Source: Candidatus Zhuqueibacterota bacterium (GTDB lineage Bacteria > Zhuqueibacterota > Zhuqueibacteria > Thermofontimicrobiales > Sulfurfontimicrobiaceae). Taken from it: a DNA stretch of 64,000 bases. Location: the NCBI GenBank assembly GCA_016927835.1, contig JAFGMA010000104.1, positions 1 through 64,000 of the forward strand, in the 5' to 3' direction. The translations under genes and the position numbers were made by a program. The notes below the pieces were generated by a model. The model was not told the DNA's origin and did no database searches. It was given only the letters and a program-made list of their open reading frames with translations. The stretch's first letter is position 1. Each line of letters opens with the position of its first letter. Positions 26,784 through 34,504 of the stretch are shown in pieces.

Positions 26784-27974
26784 GTGTATGTAATTGTTTG
26801 CAATATTGGTTCCAGCAGCTTCAAATTTCAGTTATTGGATATGGCGAGTGAAATCCAGATTGCGCGCGGATACATTGAACGCGTCGGATCTGATAATGCG
26901 ATTATCACCTATTGGCACAAAAATGAAGCGGTTCTTTCCGATGAATTGCCCATGCCGACGCATCGGGAAGCGGTTCAGCATAGCCTGGATTTTTTGACCG
27001 ATAAAGCGCACCATATTTTAGAGTCGCTCGATCAAATAGACGGTATCGGTTTCAAATGCATTCAAGCCGGCGAAAAAAATGGATCGGTGCTCTTGAGCCA
27101 GGACGTTCTCGACGCCATGGAATATTATCGCGAGCTGGCGCCGGCTCATAATCCGCCATACCTGACCGCGATTTATATGTTTCGCGATCTGTTGCCGAAA
27201 ACATCGCTTGTCGGAGTTTTTGAGCCCGGCTTCCATATCCACACACCCGATTATGCAAAAGTCTATGGTACGCCGTACGAGTGGATCGAGAAATACGGTA
27301 TCAAAAAATACGGCTACCACGGCGCGTCGCATCGGTTCGTCACCTGGCAAACGGTGAAAATTCTCGGCTTGCCCAAAGATAATCATAAGATCATCACCTG
27401 TCATCTCGGAGGTTCTTCGTCGCTTTGCGCTTTCAAAAATGGTATCTCAATTGATACCTCCATGGGATTCACGCCTCAGAGCGGTTTGATTCAGGGTACG
27501 CGCATCGGCGACATGGATCCGTATGTGTTGCCGTATATCATGGACAAAAAAGGCATTTCACTCGACGATGCGCTCAAAGAATGCTCGAAAAACAGCGGAT
27601 TGGCTGGGCTATCCGGGACTTCAGGGGATATGCGGGATATCAAAGAAAAAATCGAACAGGGTGATAAACGGGCGCTGCTGGCGCGCAATAAATTCATTTA
27701 TGATATCAAACGCTACATTGGTGAATTCCTGGTGATGCTGGAAGGGCTCGATGCGATTACGTTCACCGGAGGCATCGGGCAGCGGGATGCGGATTTGAGG
27801 AAGCAGGTGCTGTCTTCGCTTTCATTCCTCGGACTCCGGCTGGATCATGCGAAAAATGATGCGGGAGACCAGATCATCACAACAGAAGATTCTGCCATCC
27901 GGGCGCTGGTTCTTGAAACCAATGAGGAAATCGTTGTTGCTCGTGAAACCGTGAACGTGATCACCGGGAAGTGA
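26784..27974 (+). CDS. ackA: Acetate kinase family enzyme (BMC-type)
   Basis: A 396-residue acetokinase. It would make ATP from the acyl-phosphate released by PduL, forming lactate, propionate or acetate. N-terminal CNIGSSSFKFQ, HGASHRF, HLGGSSSLCAF, IDTSMGFTPQSGL, GTRIGDMDP and FTGGIGQRD are the family motifs, slightly diverged from the housekeeping type (HLGNG, TAGIGE). It starts at GTG with AAGGAG seven bases upstream. It is the last gene of the microcompartment operon. Confidence 0.92.
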   Translation: MYVIVCNIGSSSFKFQLLDMASEIQIARGYIERVGSDNAIITYWHKNEAVLSDELPMPTHREAVQHSLDFLTDKAHHILESLDQIDGIGFKCIQAGEKNGSVLLSQDVLDAMEYYRELAPAHNPPYLTAIYMFRDLLPKTSLVGVFEPGFHIHTPDYAKVYGTPYEWIEKYGIKKYGYHGASHRFVTWQTVKILGLPKDNHKIITCHLGGSSSLCAFKNGISIDTSMGFTPQSGLIQGTRIGDMDPYVLPYIMDKKGISLDDALKECSKNSGLAGLSGTSGDMRDIKEKIEQGDKRALLARNKFIYDIKRYIGEFLVMLEGLDAITFTGGIGQRDADLRKQVLSSLSFLGLRLDHAKNDAGDQIITTEDSAIRALVLETNEEIVVARETVNVITGK

Positions 27975-28291
27975 GCCTTGAAAGATCAGCAAGCGATCGT
28001 CAGGGATAAAACCGATGCGCGATGAAAAAATCCAGCCGACTTTGTCCGACGAAAATTTGATTTATCGCCCGTTGCTGCTGTATGATTCCGATGCGTGTGT
28101 TATGCGCCAGGGGTGTTTTCTCAGTCAATAAAGCTATGGTGGTCTCAATCTCCGAAATAAAGATAACCAACGCTGCGGCTTTGAATGAGCATGTTATGCC
28201 CGTTTAAAGGTTATCCTGCAATAACTTTGAAAAAACCTCTTGATGAAGATAATCTCATCCTTTTTCTCTGAGCGGTAATCGTATCAAGACT
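27975..28291. other. Intergenic region after the microcompartment operon
   Basis: These 317 bases contain no recognised gene. A 38-codon frame at 28015-28131 (MRDEKIQPTLSDENL...) has no good RBS and no known relative; it could be a gene remnant. No clear terminator hairpin was found. Confidence 0.45.
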
Positions 28292-29623
28292 ATGTCAAAA
28301 GCCCGAAAAGTACTAATACTCAGCTACTATTTTCCGCCGATGGGAATGGGGGGGACCCAGCGCGTGGCAAAATTTTGCAAATATTTGCCCGAATTCGGCT
28401 GGTCACCGGTGGTGGTTACTGTCAAGCCGGTAGCCTATTATGCCCACGATACGAGCCTGCTGGATAATGTGAATGCGGCAGAGATTCACCGCACGCATTC
28501 ACTGGATCCGCTGCGGATGCTGGCGTTGAGAATAAAAGATCATTCGCAGCCAGAAGCATCAGGGAATCCCCAAAGTCGGCGCAACTGGCGTGGGAACAAC
28601 CTGTTGAACCGGCTGAATGCGCTGTTGAACTGGCTGCTAGTACCCGATACAAAATTGCTCTGGCTGCCGTTTGCTATTTTTCGCGCATTAAAGATTATGC
28701 GCCGGCAACAGATTGATCTTATTTATACTACGTCGCCGCCGCATTCAATCCATCTTGCCGGGGCATTTTTGAAGCGCCGTACCGGCAAAAAATGGATCAC
28801 CGATTTCAGGGATGACTGGAGCGGCGGTGAATCGCAACCCTGCCCCACGCGGTTGCACCTGGCGCTAAATCGCTATTTAGAGAAATTAATATTAAAAGAA
28901 TCTGACGCAATTGTTGGGATTTGCCGGCAGCTTGTCGATACTCTGTATAATAAATCTATTAGCAAACATGCAACCTGCAAAGTCATTACCAATGGGTTTG
29001 ATGCGGATGATTTCAAATCCGACGCAGCAATCATTCAATCTGCCAAATTCACCATCGTCCATTGCGGATCGATAAGCAATGTCAGCACACCGGAACCTTT
29101 CCTGGCGGCACTGGACAGCGTGTTCCGGCAGCACCCCCGGTTGAGAGCAAATATCACGGTGAAGTTCATCGGCGTCGATGTATTCGGAAAGCTGACGCCG
29201 CTGCTTGAAAAATACCGGTTGCATGATGTTGTCGAATTCACGCCATACTTGCCTCACCGGATGGCGATTGAGCAAATGCTGCGAGCTCACGTTTTGCTAC
29301 TGCTGGTCACCAAAAAAACTGGGGAAGAAGTCATCACCAGCAAAGTATTTGAGTATTTAGCCAGCGGTCGCCGGATACTTGCAATTATCCCATCAGGTGA
29401 ATTAGCTGAAATTCTGACCAGTGCCCGGGCTGGAAAAATCATCGCGGATAATCAGCATGTCTATGAAATTGCAAACGCAATCCTGGCATTTTACCAGGAT
29501 TATTTGAATAAAAAATTAGACACCAAACCAACTGACTTTATAACTCGTTACGAACGGAAATACTTAACGCGGGAATTAGCTACGCTATTTGACGAACTAT
29601 GGACTTCTGGGAGCAATATTTAA
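28292..29623 (+). CDS. Family 4 glycosyltransferase
   Basis: A 443-residue GT-B glycosyltransferase. The N-terminal half has LILSYYFPPMGMGGTQRVAK, typical of WcaI-like transferases, and KKWITDFRDDWSGG. The C-terminal half has CGSISNVSTPEPFL and KVFEYLASGRRILAI with the donor-binding Glu region. It probably adds a sugar to a polysaccharide or lipid-linked glycan at the inner face of the membrane. It overlaps the M23 peptidase gene by 25 bases, hinting at joint expression. Confidence 0.88.
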   Translation: MSKARKVLILSYYFPPMGMGGTQRVAKFCKYLPEFGWSPVVVTVKPVAYYAHDTSLLDNVNAAEIHRTHSLDPLRMLALRIKDHSQPEASGNPQSRRNWRGNNLLNRLNALLNWLLVPDTKLLWLPFAIFRALKIMRRQQIDLIYTTSPPHSIHLAGAFLKRRTGKKWITDFRDDWSGGESQPCPTRLHLALNRYLEKLILKESDAIVGICRQLVDTLYNKSISKHATCKVITNGFDADDFKSDAAIIQSAKFTIVHCGSISNVSTPEPFLAALDSVFRQHPRLRANITVKFIGVDVFGKLTPLLEKYRLHDVVEFTPYLPHRMAIEQMLRAHVLLLLVTKKTGEEVITSKVFEYLASGRRILAIIPSGELAEILTSARAGKIIADNQHVYEIANAILAFYQDYLNKKLDTKPTDFITRYERKYLTRELATLFDELWTSGSNI

Positions 29624-32037
29624 ATCGCCGGATTAAAATTGCGATCTGGCTCTGTGTGCTTGTCAGCCTGGCGGGCAATGCCATATCGCAAACGTACCTC
29701 TGGCCCACCAATGCCAGTACTCTTATTTCTTCATCATTTGCTGAATGGCGTTCGGGGCATTTTCACGCCGGCATCGATATTAAAACTTTTGGCAGAAACG
29801 GATACCCGGTGTACGCCATCAGTTCAGGCTATATCTGGCGCGTGCGTGTGTCGCCTTATGGCTACGGTAAAGTGCTTTATCAAAAACTGGACACGGGCGA
29901 TATCGCGGTGTATGCGCATCTGGATGGCTTCATTGATTCAATTGAAATGATTGTCAAGAAAGAGCAGAGACGAAAAGGGCAGTATTCAGTCAACAAATAT
30001 TTTGAAGCCAATGAATTGCCGGTCGAACGCGGTCAAATCATCGCATTCACCGGGGAGAGCGGGATTGGTCCGTCGCATTTGCACTTCGAACTTCGAGATA
30101 GCAGAAACCGACCGTTCAATCCGTTTTTGAACGGATATGAATTAATTGATAATCGAAAGCCGGTTATAAGCGCAATCTCTGTATCACCCCTGAGCGCAGG
30201 CGCCTGTGTGAATGGCGAATTCGTGCCTGCCATCAAAAAGCCGATCTTCATCGGTAACGGGCGCTATAAAATTCAGCAGCCGATTCAGCTTTCGGGCATC
30301 ATTGGTTTTGGTGCAAAAACGTATGATCAAACAGGAACAACTCACAATAAACTGGGAATTCATAAAACCAAATTCTACCTGGATGATCTCCTCCTCTTCT
30401 CCGCAGTATATGACAGATTCAGCTATGCCGAAACCGGTCAAATTTTTCTCGATCGGGACTACCGGCTGCTGAAACGCGATTCAGGAATTTTTTACAAATT
30501 ATACATCGATGAAAGCAATGAGCTGGATTTTTACTCACCGCGGAAACCGGGGAGCGGACTCATCAGCGATTCGGTGCTAAGAGCACTCGCCGCGAACCAG
30601 TCGCGATCATTATATGAATCTGAGCTTCGTACAAATGGTTCAACCAACACCGAGCAGGTCAGCCGTGTGAAAGGCGCTGATGAAATTGATATTGCCGCGG
30701 AGCATCATTTCAAAATCGAAATCTCGGATTACAACAATCATACTTCCGAGGTAACCGGAACGATCATCCGGGCACACAAATGCCAATTTCGACCCAAGAT
30801 CTCAGTCGATGAATCGGGAACCGCTTATTTGCAGGATTTGGGGAATGTTACCGGCGACCAAATCAATAAGCTCGATGTGTATGTCTCTTATAACAGCGGT
30901 GCAGGCTGGAACCGGATACTGCGATGGCAGCGCACGCGATCGAATGCAGCCTCAGCTCAAAATGCGCTGATGATGCGCCGGCTGGTGAAAGCGCCTTCAT
31001 CAAAGTACGGAACATTGTTGCTGAAGGCTGTTATCGAAGATACCAATGGAATTGAAAGCTATCCATTCTTTCAGGTTATTAAAGGCAGTGACGTGCTACC
31101 CCAAAAAAAAGGCTGGATCAAGCTTGATAAAGATTTTTATAATCAATATGTTATTTTCAATCTGGACGCTTCTTTGCCATTGGAAACGCCTCCGAAGTTA
31201 ATCGTTCAACTCGATGGTCATTCACCCGCAGAGATTTCGCCATTGCAGACGGATCTGCTTGAATATATCGGCATTTATGAATTTCCGCCGGACTACTCCG
31301 GCAGGATTGACTTGCGAATAGAAGCGTACGATATCGCCTCGCGTGGTATTTTTTATGAGGAGAGTTTTTATATTACGCCTGCACCGGCGAGTATGCATTC
31401 TGAAATTCAATCGAACGACGGGCAACTTACCATTTCAATCCCTTCAAATGCGCTTTATAAACCGCTCTTTTTCAGGATAGATGAGGAGCCATTCCCCGCG
31501 GCGGATGACACCAATCAAATTGGTAATATTTACCGCATCCATCCCTTTGATGAACCGCTGAAAAAAAGCATCCGCATCTCATTGCATTACCCGGCTGAAT
31601 ATAGCTTCCCGGAAAAGCTGGGAATCTACAGCCGCAATAGCACTTCCTCGAGATGGAATTTTGAAAATAATCAATGGGATCCGAAAAGCAGAACGATCTC
31701 TGCCAAAATTGCCAGCCTGAAGGAAGTTACCTTGTTTCGCGATACGCAACCACCGGAAATTCGGATCCTTATACCTTACAATGGTTCCAGGCTGAGGAAT
31801 GAAAAATTTCAGATTAAAGCATTCATCCGCGACAGGGAGTCTGGTTTTAATACGGATAAACATGTCCAGCTTATGCTGGATGATAAAAAAATTATCGCTG
31901 AATTCGATCCCGAGAAGCACCAATTGCTTTACAGATCCGATGAATCCCTTGCCAGCGGGCAGCATCAGATTCAACTGATTGTCGCCGACAGAGCCGGCAA
32001 TCAATCCAGCGAGCGGCGAAATTTCTGGCTATATTAG
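29599..32037 (+). CDS. Exported M23 family metallopeptidase, multidomain
   Basis: An 812-residue exported protein: signal peptide (IAIWLCVLVSLAGNAIS) with mature Gln (ISQTYLWP), then an M23/LytM domain near residues 40-170. The zinc ligands are intact: HAGIDIK (HxxxD) and SHLHFELR (HxH). M23 enzymes cut peptidoglycan cross-links or act as envelope regulators. The remaining ~600 residues are beta-rich repeats (EISDYNNHTSEV, SIRISLHYPAEYSF, LIVADRAGNQSSER) resembling Ig-like domains, with no sorting domain. It may also act as a surface scaffold. Confidence 0.85.
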   Translation: MDFWEQYLNRRIKIAIWLCVLVSLAGNAISQTYLWPTNASTLISSSFAEWRSGHFHAGIDIKTFGRNGYPVYAISSGYIWRVRVSPYGYGKVLYQKLDTGDIAVYAHLDGFIDSIEMIVKKEQRRKGQYSVNKYFEANELPVERGQIIAFTGESGIGPSHLHFELRDSRNRPFNPFLNGYELIDNRKPVISAISVSPLSAGACVNGEFVPAIKKPIFIGNGRYKIQQPIQLSGIIGFGAKTYDQTGTTHNKLGIHKTKFYLDDLLLFSAVYDRFSYAETGQIFLDRDYRLLKRDSGIFYKLYIDESNELDFYSPRKPGSGLISDSVLRALAANQSRSLYESELRTNGSTNTEQVSRVKGADEIDIAAEHHFKIEISDYNNHTSEVTGTIIRAHKCQFRPKISVDESGTAYLQDLGNVTGDQINKLDVYVSYNSGAGWNRILRWQRTRSNAASAQNALMMRRLVKAPSSKYGTLLLKAVIEDTNGIESYPFFQVIKGSDVLPQKKGWIKLDKDFYNQYVIFNLDASLPLETPPKLIVQLDGHSPAEISPLQTDLLEYIGIYEFPPDYSGRIDLRIEAYDIASRGIFYEESFYITPAPASMHSEIQSNDGQLTISIPSNALYKPLFFRIDEEPFPAADDTNQIGNIYRIHPFDEPLKKSIRISLHYPAEYSFPEKLGIYSRNSTSSRWNFENNQWDPKSRTISAKIASLKEVTLFRDTQPPEIRILIPYNGSRLRNEKFQIKAFIRDRESGFNTDKHVQLMLDDKKIIAEFDPEKHQLLYRSDESLASGQHQIQLIVADRAGNQSSERRNFWLY

Positions 32038-32202
32038 CAGCGCGGTTTCTGATTGCGCCTGCTTTTACGGCATCATTTCCATGCTAATTGATATTTTTTT
32101 CGAACGATTAGAGAGTAGGTAGTTACAAAAGCCAGCACGTATTTCTGCAATCCTGCCTGCCCTATGTTCATTATTATAATGGATTTTTATTTGAGTTAAT
32201 TC

Positions 32203-32231
32203 TTGACTATTTTGCTTTTAATATTTATATT
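32203..32231 (+). promoter_or_regulatory. Promoter of the M1-like lipoprotein gene
   Basis: TTGACT (32203-32208), a 17-base spacer and TATATT (32226-32231) lie ~110 bases before the start codon at 32342. Confidence 0.7.
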
Positions 32232-32341
32232 GTGTTCGCCCGACAGGGCGTCTCGTCCCTGTGATATAATGTGCTAATGCAATGTTATCTTTTCCAATAT
32301 CACGGATGATACTTTCAAACCCGTTCTCGAGGTGTTTGCTT

Positions 32342-34501
32342 ATGCGGTCTGTCTCTGGTTTCAAGGTTTTTATTAGTGCTGCTCTTTTACTGCTGTCCTG
32401 TTCAAAAGTCGAATGGGCAACAGATTATAAAATTTTAAGACACGAGATTAATATCAAGCTGGATCCGGAATCTGATCAGCTTCTCGCAATGGATAAAATA
32501 ACGATTTTGCCGGGAGAATCCAGGGCGAGTATTCCGCTTTTTTTGAACCGGGCGCTCAAAATCGATTCGATAACATGTGAAAAAGGGCTTTGCAAATCAG
32601 CGGTCAGGAAATCTTATTTTCCTCCGAAGACGCAAGCGAAATCGGTGCAGGTCGAATTTAAAAAAAGTCAATTCATTCGATTGATGCCATCGAAAACGCA
32701 GATGCTGGATACACTGCGGATAGCTGTTTTTTATCATGGCTCGCTGACGGAAATTGCACGCATCGGCATCGATAGCGTAAGTGGCAAAAAAACAGCACTA
32801 CTTAGCCCTGAAAAGAACTGGTACCCCGCATCTCATCATAATTTTTTCCGATTCAGATTAGCCACTAAAACGCCAATGGGATATGAGGCGATTTCGCAGG
32901 GAAAGCTGATCGCGCGGGAACCGGTTGAAATGGATCAGCAGCTTACGCTATGGAAGTGCGAAAAACCCACGCCTTCGATCACGCTGCAATTGGGTCCCTA
33001 CGATTTCACACCGCTGGAATATAAAAATATCCACATCTTCACCTATCTATATCCTGCTCATAGCGTCCATGCGAAACGGCTGCTGGAACGTGCATCGCGC
33101 TATTATGATCTGTATGTGGGGCTCATCGGCGACTATCCGTATTCGAAACTGGCGATCACCGAGAATCCTTTCGCTAAAACCATTTCAGCACCATCACTGC
33201 TTTCAATCGATAGCACAAAAATTTCGCATCTGATTTTGTACGAAAAAAACCTCGGAGAATTACTTTGCGAGAATTGGTGGGGCAATGGTGTTTTCTGCCA
33301 CCCGGATTCGTCTGATTGGACCGCTGGCTTACGCGCTTATTATGCCAATCATCTTTATCATGAATTTGGCAATGATGAGAAAGCCCGTGATTACCGCCTG
33401 GAAATGAATCGATTGTACTCCGAAAAAATTGATTCTACCAACGATTTTATGCTGGCTGAAGTGCGCGATACGTCGAAAATCCCACTTGATGTCTGGTCTG
33501 GAAAATCGATGTTGTTCTTTCACCAAATCCGCCGCGGCAAGGGCAGCGAGCAGTTCAAAAACGCGCTCAGACAATTTTTTAGCAAAACCTGTTATCGCTA
33601 TGCAACCTGGTACGATTTGAAGGAAACGCTGGAAGCCTATTATAAAAATGACTTAACGCATTTTTTCAACCAATGGTTGCATCTTAAGGGCGCACCACAA
33701 TTTTACATAAAAAATGCAACCAGCCAAGCTGACCATAATCGCTACGTTATCGAAACCACGTTGAAATGCAAGATTTCCGGCGCAAATTCATCGGAACCGC
33801 CGTTCCCGTGCAAGGTGAATTTGCCGCTGGTGCTTGAAACAAACGCCGGTGTGTTGCGAAAAGAAATCGTAGTTGATTCCTCAACTGAATTCGTTCGAAT
33901 CGTCACCAAAAAGCGACCCCTTCGTCTTCAAATCGATCCCGACCACGAAGTTTTCAGGCGGCTTTTTCCGGAGGAGCAATACTGGCACCTCAGCCAGGTA
34001 CTGGATGACACCAATAAGATTTTCGTGCTCCCCGGCACTGCGCATGCATCCTTCGTTCGGGAATACCGGAAAAAAGCAACCGAATTCGCTGCCCCGGGGG
34101 AGAATCCTGAAATCATGTTTGATCGAGAACTTGATGATCAGACGCTCCAAAACCACTCCCTGGTTTTATTCGGTTCCATTCGGGAGAATTTTTTGATGCA
34201 GCGATTTTGCGAATTCGTTCCCCCGGATATTCAAATCGAGTATGATTGCACTGTTTACCAGGGAAAGAAATACTGGAAACCCGGGAGCGCAATTGCCCTG
34301 GCGATGCCGCATCCGTTGAATCCTGAAAAACAAATCCTGTTTTTCTGGGGCAACACCGACGAAGCCATTCGAACATCGGCAGTCGATTTGCGGGATTATG
34401 GAAATTATGGGTTTATCCTGTATCACGAAGGCGAGAAAAAAAGCTGGTGCCAGTGGGCGTTGAATCAGAGCCCGACGATATTCGATTTCAAAAAACGGTA
34501 G
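32342..34501 (+). CDS. Lipoprotein with degenerate M1 peptidase fold
   Basis: A ~719-residue protein; the ATG at 32342 has GAGGTG seven bases upstream, whereas the longer frame from 32282 does not. The signal peptide ends in a lipobox (ALLLLSC). The N-terminal beta domain and the middle (KLAITENPFA, ENWWGNGVFCHPDS, FFNQWLHLKGAPQF) align with M1 aminopeptidases. The catalytic HExxH is replaced: HELxHxWWGN becomes GELLCENWWGN, and the downstream NEG Glu is also lost (TAGLRAYYAN). It is thus probably not a peptidase. A C-terminal part (LFFWGNTDEAI, DYGNYGFILY) resembles domains attached to such peptidases. The role is unknown; peptide binding is possible. Confidence 0.75.
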   Translation: MRSVSGFKVFISAALLLLSCSKVEWATDYKILRHEINIKLDPESDQLLAMDKITILPGESRASIPLFLNRALKIDSITCEKGLCKSAVRKSYFPPKTQAKSVQVEFKKSQFIRLMPSKTQMLDTLRIAVFYHGSLTEIARIGIDSVSGKKTALLSPEKNWYPASHHNFFRFRLATKTPMGYEAISQGKLIAREPVEMDQQLTLWKCEKPTPSITLQLGPYDFTPLEYKNIHIFTYLYPAHSVHAKRLLERASRYYDLYVGLIGDYPYSKLAITENPFAKTISAPSLLSIDSTKISHLILYEKNLGELLCENWWGNGVFCHPDSSDWTAGLRAYYANHLYHEFGNDEKARDYRLEMNRLYSEKIDSTNDFMLAEVRDTSKIPLDVWSGKSMLFFHQIRRGKGSEQFKNALRQFFSKTCYRYATWYDLKETLEAYYKNDLTHFFNQWLHLKGAPQFYIKNATSQADHNRYVIETTLKCKISGANSSEPPFPCKVNLPLVLETNAGVLRKEIVVDSSTEFVRIVTKKRPLRLQIDPDHEVFRRLFPEEQYWHLSQVLDDTNKIFVLPGTAHASFVREYRKKATEFAAPGENPEIMFDRELDDQTLQNHSLVLFGSIRENFLMQRFCEFVPPDIQIEYDCTVYQGKKYWKPGSAIALAMPHPLNPEKQILFFWGNTDEAIRTSAVDLRDYGNYGFILYHEGEKKSWCQWALNQSPTIFDFKKR

Positions 34502-34504
34502 CTA

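Noticed and set aside
18590-27974. Propanediol or ethanolamine utilisation microcompartment
   Set aside because: PduP, PduL, PduS and BMC-T suggested it, but no diol dehydratase, glycyl-radical enzyme, ethanolamine lyase or reactivase is present; the aldolase is the only signature enzyme.
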